Assembly (NCBI GenBank): GCA_963969495.1
Contig: OZ018323.1
Span: 80,548,919-80,612,918 of the forward strand
Reading direction: 5' to 3'
Origin: Ceratothoa steindachneri
Taxonomy: Eukaryota > Arthropoda > Malacostraca > Isopoda > Cymothoidae
Length of the DNA: 64,000 bases
The notes beneath the pieces were generated by a model that searched no databases, was not told where the DNA came from, and saw only the letters and a list, made by a program, of their open reading frames with translations. The translations under genes and the position numbers were made by a program. Shown in pieces: positions 41,686 to 52,046 of this stretch (its first letter is position 1; each line of letters begins with the position of its first letter).

Positions 41686-42484
41686 TGTTTTTTTATCAAA
41701 GTTATTTCTAATAATTCTTTTATAATATCAAAAAACAAAATGGTGAAGTTCAGAAATAAATATAAGTATCAAAACTTTTAGTTTAGTTACTTTTTAAAAT
41801 TATTATAATTGGCGAAGTTCAGAAAATTTATAAAAATTTAACCTTGGCTGCTTTTTTTGAGTGGCGAAGCCATTGTCTGGTGTATCTTATAATTTTGCTG
41901 ATCTTTGATTTTAGATATTAGATTATAAGCAGCTGTTCTCTTACTTAACAGGAAGAGCTTGGTTACACAGGCACCCTTGCGGGGTGTGGCCTTACGTCTT
42001 ACGTCTTGAAAAAGATAGAAAATTTTAAAGTGAATAGTCGTAGTATAGTGGATAGGATAGTTAGGATATAGTGGTGAAGAGGAATGAGTAAGAGTTAGAG
42101 TTAGTTGCTGGGTGACCAGCCATCTCTTTGATTCTTAATCTTTATTTTTCCTGTTATTTTTCAGTTCTTTTTTGCTAATCTTAACCGCCTTTTTTAATCC
42201 CCTTTATAGACTTTATTTTAACACCCTGAACACCCTTTTCTTCATCTTCTTCTTCGGTCTGTGTCCTACGGCCTATCATGATTCTTTTTTCTTTTCTCCA
42301 TCTAAATTTGCTATAATAATTGACAGGCCAAAATTTTAATAAATTTTCTGAACTTTACCATTTGTAATTCTTTTAGTTTTAAAAAAGTCACAAAAATTTG
42401 ATACTTATATTTATTTCTGAACTTTACCATTTTATTTTTTTCTATTATAAAGGAATTATTAGAAATAACTTTGATAAAAAAATT
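41686..42484. repeat. Fold-back (inverted repeat) element upstream of the BICRA-like gene
   Basis: Left arm 41686-41845 and right arm 42330-42484 are reverse complements with scattered mismatches: ttatcaaagttatttctaat on the left, attagaaataactttgataa on the right. Each arm has two copies of a ggYRaagttcagaaa word. The spacer of about 480 bp shows no coding capacity. A non-autonomous fold-back or MITE-like element is the likeliest reading. The right end lies about 145 bp from transposase relic T4, which may be unrelated. Confidence 0.75.
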
Positions 42485-42628
42485 AAATCTACTTAGGTGA
42501 CAACCGAACGAAAAGAAAAAATCAAATTCAAAACTTCAAAAATCTTTCTTAAAATATAGGGTTATGGATAACATTTTAAATTTTAGATTTAAAATTAATT
42601 TATTTTATATTTTTCAGATCGTTACATT

Positions 42629-43593
42629 ATGGTCGCTAAGCTAACCAGAGCAGAAAGAATAGAGCCGGTTCTTTTATATGCACTTCACGTTCGGTTGCAG
42701 ATACTTTAAATAAAAAGTACCCCCGAAAGGTTTCCAATCAACCACAGAACTGTCAGTAAAACCTTGGCTCGTTTCAAGGAAACGGGAAGCGTCTGTGATC
42801 GAACAGAAAGTGGTCGAAAAAGAACTTCTACTGGAGATTGTGTGGGGCAAAAGCCCCCCCCCCCTAAGTCAATACGAAAATATCACAGGAATCGGGTTAT
42901 CTAAGAGTTCGGTTCAGCGCATTCTAGCCAGCAATCATTTCCACCCGTATAAAGTCCAGTATGGAATATTGTGAATGGTTTATGCAGCAGAGGCAGCTGG
43001 AAAACAGTATCATGTATAGTGATGAAGCAATTTTCTACCTAAACGGTGATATCAATAGACATAATGAACGATATTTGGCTACTGAAAATCCACATTGGGT
43101 AGAGGAAGGAAGTGCGCGATTCAATCCAAGAGTTATGGTGTGGGCAGCTATGTGTGGCGATAATCGGTCCATATTTTTCCCACCCCCCACGATACTGCAT
43201 CTGCTGTGCCATATCTGCATATGCTGGCAAATTTTCTAATACCTAAATTAGATGACATATCGTCATACGATCGAAGAATTGGGGCTCCGCCCCATTTTGC
43301 AAAGATTGTGCGCGAATTTCTACAAGAAAGATTTGGAGAGATAAATGGATTGGACGACGTGGACCAATTGAATGGCCACCCAGATCTCCAGGACACCTTT
43401 AGATTTCTTTATATGGGGCCACCTTAAATCAGTTGCTTATAATTATAATAACCGCCCCAGAAAAATAGCGGAATTAAAGACAAACATATTAAGAGAATTT
43501 GAAGCCATAAAATCAAATACTTCTTTGCTAAGCAATGTTCAAAGGTCTTGCGTGGAAGGCGTTAGAAAATGTCTAGAAGTAAATGGATGTTAA
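42629..43593 (+). pseudogene. Tc1/mariner-type transposase pseudogene (T4)
   Basis: Successive frames encode MVAKLTRAERIEPV (HTH start), RTVSKTLARFKETGSV, SSVQRILASNHFHPYKVQ, EYCEWFMQQ, MYSDEAIFYLNGDINRHNER (first catalytic Asp, 43010-43060), FNPRVMVWAA, RWIGRRGPIEWPPRSP (43340-43395) and LDFFIWGHLKSVAYN (43390-43440). The order is complete for a Tc1/mariner-like transposase with an N-terminal HTH. It is broken by a C run (42858-42866), a deletion around 43180-43200 that removes part of the core, and further shifts. No terminal inverted repeats were identified. Confidence 0.82.
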
Positions 43594-43729
43594 TTGAACA
43601 TGTAATGTAATTGATAACGATAATTAACAAATAAAAAAGAGCAAATTAGCTTTAATACATTTCCTATGGAGCCAAATTTTAGGGACGATATACATATATA
43701 TATACATACATATACATACATGCACATAT

Positions 43730-43740
<11 letters not shown>

Positions 43741-43820
<80 letters not shown>
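43741..43820. repeat. (TA)n microsatellite replacing the 3' end of LINE copy A1
   Basis: About 40 AT dinucleotides run without a break up to the point where the RNase H sequence of copy A1 starts (gatcacaatccggtc at 43821). In other copies this position reads gctatagatcacaatccgg, so the native tata next to gatc may have seeded the expansion or served as homology for a join. Confidence 0.9.
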
Positions 43821-43822
<2 letters not shown>

Positions 43823-46800
43823 TCACAATCCGGTCTCCGAACCGGGCACGTCGCGTAATCTCCCGTACCGAGTGGTGTATTGCCACCAGCTCGGCCGTGA
43901 AGAGAGACGCAGCGCCACGCAGCGCCTGGCAGAGCCCCGCTGACTTCAAACAGAGGGGATACAGCGTGGAAGCCGACCCCCTCTTGGGACTTAGAGCCAT
44001 CCGTATCTACTGGCACGGTTCCAGCGTGACACGAGGTGTGCCCAAAAAAAGTCGAACGCAATACTCCAGGAGCAGTACAAGCTTTGGGAGCAGAGGCGTG
44101 GCGACAAATAACCAAATGTGGTACCCTCCATGGTGGCGTCTTAGGCAGAACCAGGGGCGCCACCGGCCCGAGAGCTATATCTAGCTCTCGAAGGAGATTC
44201 CTGGCCCTAAACCCAAAGGGCTTAGGGTATGACTGGCGTCTCTCGGTGGCATAGGCACCATCGAGATCAGCTGCGGATGCAGTGAGAGCTGTTGGCGACC
44301 TGAGGGAGGCGCTGGGCTCGCGCGTACAGGCGAGTGATGAACTGCACGCGGCGCAGAGCGAGTGGCATCTCCCCAGCATCGACTAACACGCTCTCAATGG
44401 GGGAAGTGCGGAAGGCACCGGTCGCAAGGCGAAGGCCGGTGTGGTGGATCGAATCCACCTTCCGCAATAAACGCTCGGCTGCGGATGCATAAAACTCGCA
44501 TCCGTAGTCGAGCTTCGAACGAACAAAGGATCAATAAAAAAGTAGGGAGGTAGCCCTATCAGCGCCCAGAGCGCTGAACGTCACGGAACGGAGAATGTCC
44601 ATGGCGCGGGTACAAGAGACCCTAAGGCTGCGAATATGAGCCTCCCAGGTGAGGCGTCGGTCGAATACAAGACCGAGGAAACGGTGCGATTCCACCACAT
44701 CCAGGCGCACCCCATTAAGAAACAAATCTGGGTCGGGGTGAAGCCGTGGATGGCGGCAGAAGTGCACCACCTTAGTCTTGGCCAAAGAAAAGCGAAGCCT
44801 GTGCGCTTCGGCATAGAGAGAGACACTGTTCAATGCCTGTTGGAGTCGACGCTCCAGAGTTGGAATCTGGGCCGCGCCAAAAGAGAACATCTTTCGGCAG
44901 CAACGAGGTGATGCCGTTGATGCTCAGGGCAAAGAGTGTGACACTGAGGACACTTCCCTGCGGACACCCTCTTCCTATTCCTTTGGGCCGGAGAGGGCTC
45001 CCCCCCACCCGTACGCTGAATCGACGATCTCGCAAAAATTCAGATATAAACATTGGGAGGCGTCCCCTCGCCCCAATCGTGTGGAGAGTCTCCATGATAC
45101 CGTATCGCCATGCGGTATCATAGGCCTTCTCCAGATCGAAAAACACCGTGGCGTAGTGCTGTCTACGAAGGAAAGCCTCGCAGACGGCATTTTCCAGTCG
45201 GAGCAGAGCATCCGACGTGGAGTGGAACTTGCGGAAGCCACACTGTGCAGAAGACAGATGGGCTCCGCTGTCCAGGAAATAGGCTAATCTAACATTTACC
45301 AATTTCTCCATCAACTTGCACACGCAAGAGGTTAGAGAGATTGGGTGGAAACGGGTCGGAGTAGAGTGATCTCTCCCCGGCTTGCGAAAGGCGAGCACAG
45401 TAGCGATTCGCCAGGAGTCTGGGAGAAGACCCTCCACCCAGATCCTGTTGAACAAATCTAACAGAAAGGCCATACCTCGCTCACCCAAAAGTCGAAGCAT
45501 GGCGTACGGGACATCGTCCGGACCATGGGCGGTGTCCGCGCAAGAAGCAAGAGCGGAGCGCAACTCACTTACAGTAAACTTGTCGTTGAAGGGTTCTCCA
45601 CCTCTGGAGGTAAAGTCCAGCCGGCGGCCTTCCGCGACATCACGACGTGCATTGAATGCGGGCGGAGCAGCATCCCGGCTAGAGAATGCGGAAAAAGCGG
45701 TCGCGAAGGATTCCGCCACGGACGCGGGGTCCGAGATTGCGGTCCAATTCTCCTGGAGAACGGGAGGGGGGTCCTACGAGAACCTGCCCGAATCCTTTAG
45801 ACTCGCTTCCACACTTCAGAGTAAGGGGTCTTCCCGTTAAGTGAAGACAGGTATGCCCGCCAAGAAGAGCGGCGGGCGTGCTTCCAAATATAACTGAACC
45901 TAGCCCTAGCCCGACGAAATTCAGCGAGTGACATCGTTCGGGCGGCGCTTATAGCGCATGTAGGCATAACGCTTCTGTTTGAGGGCCATCTCACACTCGG
46001 CCGACCACCATGGGAGTGGTCGGCGTGCAAAACGGCCAGACGTCCTAGGAATAGTAGTCAGGCCCACGGCGATGAGGTTGCCGGAGAAGAACTCAACGGC
46101 CTCATCTACCGACCTAAACTCCTCGACTGAGATAGAGAATTCAGTCATTTCCTGAAATGCAGGCCACCGCGCCCGCGCCAAGCACCACCGAGGTGGTCTC
46201 TCAGGCGGCAGTTGCCCTGAAAATGATATTTGAATGGGAAAGTGATCACTACCATGGAGGTCATCGACCACCCCCCAATCCAAATCAGGTCGTGCATCCG
46301 AAGAGCACAAACATAGGTCGAGGCAAGAAAATAAGGCGGTTCTCGGACAGTGATGCGTAAACTCATCCACGTTTAGGACACCCATCTCAAGCTCTTCGAT
46401 CAGATCGGCAAGGACTTGTCCCCTGGGATCTATGGAGTAATCTCCCCAGAGAGGATGCCTGCCGTTCAGATCTCCAAGTAAGAGATAGAACCTCGGCTAC
46501 CGTGCCACGACGCGGCGGAAGTCCCCCGCGTCGAAGTGAGCTGACGGTGGAATGTACGCAGAAATGATAGTATACCTCCTATCCAGGTGCAGCTGCACAG
46601 CCACTGCCTGAAAGGAGGTATCTAAAGAGAAAGGAAGAACGGAGACATCATGCCGGGTGTAAACCGCGCATCCACCAGCTCGGACATCCCGCGGTGGTGG
46701 GGTCGCAAGACCCTTATACCCCGGGAGGGCGGGCAGGGGGCAGGCGCTTAGAAGGTCTCCTGCAAAAAGATAGCTAACGGGGAACGGGACGAGACGAGCC

Positions 46801-47021
46801 TCCGCAGCTCCTCCCAAAAGGCTCGGAGTCCACGGCAATTTCATTGTAAGAAATATGCCCTCCAGGCCTAGCTCGGAGGAGACGCGGGGGCCCTCCTCGA
46901 ACTGAAGACCCTCACGGGAATGGCCATACGCTTCCCGGGCAAGAACCCCGGGCGCTGTTGGCCGGACAAAGCGCTGTCGCCTTCGATGACTTATTGGGGA
47001 GGGGGGGGGGGGGCTCGCCAT
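43821..47021 (-). pseudogene. I-like LINE ORF2 (endonuclease, RT, RNase H start), copy A1
   Basis: Endonuclease: GGCAVYTRHDVSVLP, AYIPPSAHFDAG and the terminal GSDHFPIQI (46140-46700). RT (44772-45719): PDDVPYAMLRLLGERGMAF, FFDLEKAYDTAWR (motif A with catalytic Asp) and GCPQGSVLSVTLFALSINGI (motif B). Then comes KDVLF joined straight to FGAAQIPTLERR, so the catalytic YVDD box is missing. Thumb and linker follow (44267-44890), then RNase H with [15 protein letters not shown] and its start near 44020, cut at DRIVIY by the microsatellite. Confidence 0.82.
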
Positions 47022-47027
47022 GCGAGT

Positions 47028-49285
47028 CTATTCCTTCCTCCGCATCGAATTCTTAGGTGGGCGTTGCGGCTTCGGAGGCGGGGGGCCCTCTTTTCGAGGA
47101 ACCACCGTCTCCGAGCCACTCGCTCCACCTCGGGGCGTGGGCGAAGGAGCCGAAGCTCCTTTGTTGCTGTGCTCCTTTCGGGGAACAGCTTTAGGAACCC
47201 CGGAAGATGGCCTAGCGACCATCTTCAGGGGTGTTGCCTCCTGTGAGTCTAACGACTCGGTGGAGGCGCGAGGCCGTTTCGCCTTACGGGAAACGGTCAC
47301 GTTGGGGGAAGAAGGGAGAGCCCTGGTTTTAGCCGGGGCAGGGTATGAACCCTTTTTGCCGCCAGCTTTACCAGGGGAGCGCACCGGTTGGGTAGAGCCC
47401 GCAGAAGGGCTCCGAATGGGCGCGGAAACAACCGTGTTCGTTGGCGTGTATGGGCCAGGAGCAGAGGGTGCCTTTCTAACTAGTTAGGCATATGACGTCC
47501 CAGGCAGAGCCGGGCGTGGCAGGACCAAGTCCTTAGCATTGCGGAATGAGAGTTGATCCTGGGCCTGAACGGCCAGGATTTCTTTGTCAAGGAGATATGC
47601 ACTACATTGCTTTGAGAAGCAGGGTGCGGCTCTGAACAATTGACACAATTGGCCACACACGATTTGGACTTATCGTGTGTGACCTTGGAGCAATTTACAC
47701 AGACTTCGGTTGACCCCGAGATTGCACGTCTACATGAGCGATTCGTATGGCCGAAGCGGTGACAGTAATAGCACCGCTGCGGTAGTGGCACGAATGCCTT
47801 CACGCGGTAGCGGTACCAACCGGCACGCACCGACTCTGGGAGCTTGTCACAGTCGAACGTGACGAAGAGTGTAGGGGTGGGTCTCGAGGCCCCTCCCTGT
47901 TTTCTCATCACATGTTCGACCTTGACCGCCCCATGGTCGGCCAGCTCTAGGGTGATGTCCTCAATGGAGTAGTCAACGAGTTTCCTCGCATAAACTACTC
48001 CTTTCACAGAGTTCATGGTAGAGTGCGGCGTCACACTCACCGGGGTGCCATGAAGTGTCCGAAGAGCACTTATCTTGGCCGCCTCGGCGGGATTAGCCGC
48101 ATTCGCCAGAAGGCTCCCGTCCGAGAAACGGGTCACCTTCGGCTCTCTACCAATTGCACTAGCTAATCCTCTCCTCTGATGGATCATGTTGCCCTTGGAC
48201 AACATGCTGCCATCAGTGGGGCGAATAACGAGGAAGCGCTTAGAGCCAGTGGGCTCGAAAACGCCAGGAAACCTCTGAATCAGGGGCCCCGATGTCATCG
48301 AGGCTCCGCCCTGCGCACTCTTGGTCTTAGTCTTAGTCAGGGGCTCATCACAGGGGGGGGGGGGTTAGAGGGGCCGGATGTGCCGATCTTGGCTTGGTCG
48401 CCTACCAAAGTGGAGGCATACCCATCCATCTCCGCAGCCCCCGCGGATGGAGAGGAGCCCCGAGTCTTTTTTGTCTTATTTTTCTCTTTAGGAGAGGAGG
48501 GCGGGGAATGAACCCGCTTCTCACCTCCGCACGCAGAAGCCCCCATGCCAGATGGACCGGCCTCAGCCAGGTCCCTCTCCGAAATAGAGAAGGGCCTGGT
48601 AGTCGTAGGGGCACCTGTCGGAGGGATCCCTCCCCTCCTTGTACTGCCTCGGAGCCCTCAGCCGTTTGAGGAGGACCTTGCATAGGGGCGGATTCGGGTT
48701 CGCTGCTTGGCGCCGAGCCCGGATTCTCCCCCCATGGAAAGCAATAACGTCTGAGGCTGGGGTTCCTCAAGGACCATGTGTGTCACAGGAGGGGCCTCCA
48801 GTTGGCTATCCCCTCCCAAGACATCGCAGGTGCCGTTGGCTGTATTGTGACTAGTCTTGTGTGGGGAGGCACAGGCCTTTACCCCGGCAAGGCTCAATAT
48901 GCTTGCCAGCAGGTCTTTTGAGGGAAGCGACCGAAGGGGCCTAGCTTCCCTCTCCTCCCTAAGGGGTTTGTCCTACCGAGCCGCTTACACGGGGGGCGGT
49001 CGGGAATGGGCTGACTGCTGGCTTTCTTGGCAGTCCCCTTGGAAAGAAAAGAGGGGACTGCCGCTGGAAAAAGGGAGGTGCCCGAAAGCACTTCCAGAGA
49101 AGGGGGTGAGGGGGGAGTCCCCTGCACCCGTAATCGAAGGAGAGGAGTAAGCCTCCTCTCCGGTTAGAGAAATATGGAGGGTCCCCTGCGCAAGCAAGAA
49201 GGGGGGGCCTCCATTTTTTCGGTGGAGTTGCACGAGGGCGGCTCCGTCGTTGTTATAGGGGGAATTAAGGGGAGATGTTTCCTGT
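47028..49285 (-). pseudogene. I-like LINE ORF1 (CCHC nucleic-acid-binding protein), copy A1
   Basis: It is best open at 47480-48298: LRTLHGTPVSVTPHSTMN, a region with VDYSIEDITLELADHGAV, then RCYYCHRFGHTNRSCRR, VCVNCSKVTHDKSKSC and NCVNCSEPHPA. These are the three consecutive knuckles expected of an I/Jockey-group ORF1 that packages the element RNA. A Pro/Ser/Lys-rich tail follows (47028-47384). The N-terminal part (perhaps from MLQQETSPLNSP at 49285) is in other frames; shifts fall at G/C runs such as 48352-48363. Not functional as it stands. Confidence 0.8.
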
Positions 49286-49832
49286 TGGAGCATTGGGCAT
49301 GGTGACCCTCTTTGTTTTACGGGACGCAATCGCTCACCACCTCTAGCAGTAGCCCGCACTGCAAGAGGTGCTTACAGGCCCGGCAGAGCCAGGCACCGCC
49401 ATTTGGGACCACCCCTCCCACCTGGTGGCCTGGCAGTCCTTCGGCATGGCGGCTCCACCTTGAACACGGCGTAAAAAAGATAGATTTTGAGGACGAGAGG
49501 AAAAGGGATGTGAGGAAGGTATGGGTGGGGATGAAGCAGGTTGTTAAAAACCAACCACCCCAGACCGGAGCTCAGGGGTTAAGGGAACATTGTCCCCTCC
49601 CCCCCCCCTCAGCCCCGACCCGGGACGGTTGGCTGAGAAGGTCAGCTTCTACCCTGTGGAATTAGAGGCTGACCAGAGAAAGCTATGGGAGAGGTTGTTT
49701 GAAAAGCGACGAAGTACGGGAGAAATATAGCCTATCTGAAGTAAGGAAGAGTGGCTAAGCTAGGGCCGGACGGAGCGCTGGATCCCGTCAACACGGCGGC
49801 CAGGATGGCAAATCGCCGCCCCCCTTACGGGG

Positions 49833-51556
49833 GGTTGAACAGAAGACCGACGGAGACATTTCAGAGGGATGCAACTTGATTGAAGACTCTTGAACCTATT
49901 TTTGAAATTGTTCCACAAATCCTCAACATCTTCGCATACCGCTAGCCTTACATCAGTCAACCCAGCACGAAGGCTTGCAAAGTCTGCTCTTCTCAAGTTT
50001 CCTTGATTGACTGGCAACAGACCTTATCTTCGGGATCTTGACAGTAAATCTACCTCGCTGGTGATCACTGCCACAGAGCTCTTCGCCTACAGAGAGATCC
50101 TCAACGATATCGATGAGTAGCGCGCTCTCGCCACAGGCTGCTCTGGTTTCCCAGTCAACTTGTCTGTTGAAGTCGCCCATAACGATGCACACACTGCCTT
50201 GAACAAGCTCACCCAGCAGCTGATACAGTTCCCTGTAAAGCAGCAGGGTCCTGTATCTGACAGGACCTATCTCTAGGTCAACGCCTAAGAGCTCGTGGTC
50301 GGATATAATGTTGGAGTTCATAGATTCGATTGTATCCTTGACATACAACATTACACCGCCACCCTCTCTGTCTGGCCTATCTTTGTGGAAGAGTTGGTAG
50401 CCAGGAACCGTGAATTCGCCTTCAAAGTCTCGGTTTGAGGTTTTTATCCACGATTCTGTTATGGTTACAATTTCGGGTTTTGCGTCGCTACGAGGCCACG
50501 TAGCTCAGGAAACTTGTTCCTGATTGACCTCGCATTGAACAGAAGAACTTTCAGGGAGTCCCCTAATGTAGGACCCCCTATACTCTTCCGTTTCCCGGCT
50601 TCTTGGTTGTCGCGGTGGCACCATTTTTTACCACCTCTGAGAAGGTTGTTTGGGGAGTGACTCGGGCGTACTGGCGTACGTCCGCCTTCCAAATGGGCCG
50701 GACACTCCTTTGAGTGCGCTCCACATCCTGGATGAGGTTAGCTAGGAACGCCTTGCCCTTAAAGGAGAGGTGCACCCCATCCCTTTGGTAGAGGTCTTTT
50801 CTACCATAGATTACGGCGTACGGGTCGACAAAAAAAAGACACCCTCCGCCGTACAGAGGTCTGCAAGGCGCCGGTTTAGCAACATGTTCCTCAAGTGGGC
50901 AGTCCGGTTTGGACCCCACCTCGGGAGCATCCCCACCACGACGCGTCTGCGGGTTTTCAATCCACAGTCGTCGACAGCGCCCATAACTGTCTTCATAATC
51001 TCGCCTGTAGAGCCTACCCTACCTCCTCTGAGGTAGAGGTCTTTGCCACTTACCATAAGGGCAACGACTGAAGTCTCAGAAATCTGAGACTTCTCGGCCT
51101 CAGCTATTACCTGCTTATTCCCACAGCCTGGGAGGCAGCTCACCCTAACGCTTGTGCGAAGGCGGGCCGCTAGCAGGGGCTGCAGGCCCCGTGCCTGGGA
51201 ATCACCCACAAGGCTGACCCTGGCACATTTGCCTGCTGAGCTCGGAGTCTGTTTTCTGAGGCAAGCTCTCCGATTCCTCTCTCTTCCCCGTCATGGTCTT
51301 TGCAGTATTTTTTTTCTACTTCTCTGAAATCTTTTCCACCCTTTTCATCCTTTTCAATAACTACTTCTACCTTTTCTTCTTCTATTTCTCTCTGCTTTCC
51401 CTTGTTCGTCTTTTTTTTCTTTTTTACTTTTGGCGTTTCTGCCACATTCGGGCCCGGCCTCCATGCAGAGGTGGTGTTTGCCACAGGACTCGAGAGCTCG
51501 TTTAACTGCTCTTCGAGCCTGCGGATCTGGTGGGAGTGCTCCTCCTTGAGAAAGTA
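49833..51556 (-). mobile_element. CR1-like LINE copy B1: ORF1 (coiled coil end, SGNH esterase) and endonuclease
   Basis: From the right: HQIRRLEEQLNEL (end of a coiled coil), a Lys-rich block (51420-51480), then the SGNH domain. This has GDSQARGLQPLLAARLRTSV (51140-51205, Ser block), VVALMVSGKDLYLRGG, VVGMLPRWGPNRTAHLRN and DGVHLSFKGKAFLANL (50745-50800, the DxxH block). ORF2 begins near 50692 with LKVLLFNARSIRNKFPELRG and continues as endonuclease (MLYVKDTI, CIVMGDFNRQVDW, CGSDHQRGRF) to about 49833. The RT is missing because I-like copy A1 occupies the next position. Esterase-bearing ORF1 proteins are known from CR1-clade elements. Confidence 0.82.
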
Positions 51557-51990
51557 ACAAGGAAAATAAGTACCCTAGAAAGCCTTACGGTCCATTCAGT
51601 GTGGGTACCTTTGGACTAGCTGTCGAACGGGCACATGCCCGCTCAATTGCCTTACGTCCTACCTAAACGGCAACTTTTCAAGACTTTGTCTAGTGTTGTC
51701 TTGAACTGGTCAACAGAATTGCTGTTGACCACCTCCATCGGAAGTGCGTTCACGCTACCGCAGATACTGTACGTGAAAATTTCCCACACAGATCGCGTTT
51801 GTAACGCTTCAGCTCAGGTTTGAAGCCGTGATTTCTTGTTCTGCTTTTATTAAAGCAGAAAATATCCCTGTAGTCAACATTATCGAACCCTCGAAGTATT
51901 TTGAAACTTCGATGAGCTGACCACGCAGTATACATGTTTCCAACGAGAACAGATAATTGCTTTAGTCTGTCGCGCAAGCTCTCTCGCCAA
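51557..51990 (-). mobile_element. CR1-like LINE 3' end (copy B3)
   Basis: It encodes RLKQLSVLVGNMYTAWSAH and ILRGFDNVDYRDIF followed by YKRDLCGKF (51750-51977), the C-terminus of the same ORF2 as copy B2, and the 3' UTR starting acaaggaaaataagtaccc at 51557. It is 5'-truncated and lies between B1 and B2. Confidence 0.75.
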
Positions 51991-52046
51991 CGGCAAGGTT
52001 AGGAGGTGTGGGGGGGTAGAAAGAGAACGAGAGCGCGAACGCGCTA

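Larger units (their letters stand above)
43821..49832 (-). mobile_element. Most complete I-like LINE (copy A1): 5' UTR, ORF1, endonuclease, RT, partial RNase H
   Basis: It has the full domain order except the 3' end. The 5' boundary near 49832 is where CR1-like sequence (copy B1) stops. The likely 5' UTR is 49290-49832, ORF1 47028-49285 and ORF2 43821-47021. It ends abruptly in the RNase H at a TA microsatellite. RNase H together with an apurinic-type endonuclease and CCHC-knuckle ORF1 places it in the I group of non-LTR retrotransposons (established layout; exact clade not tested). Confidence 0.85.
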
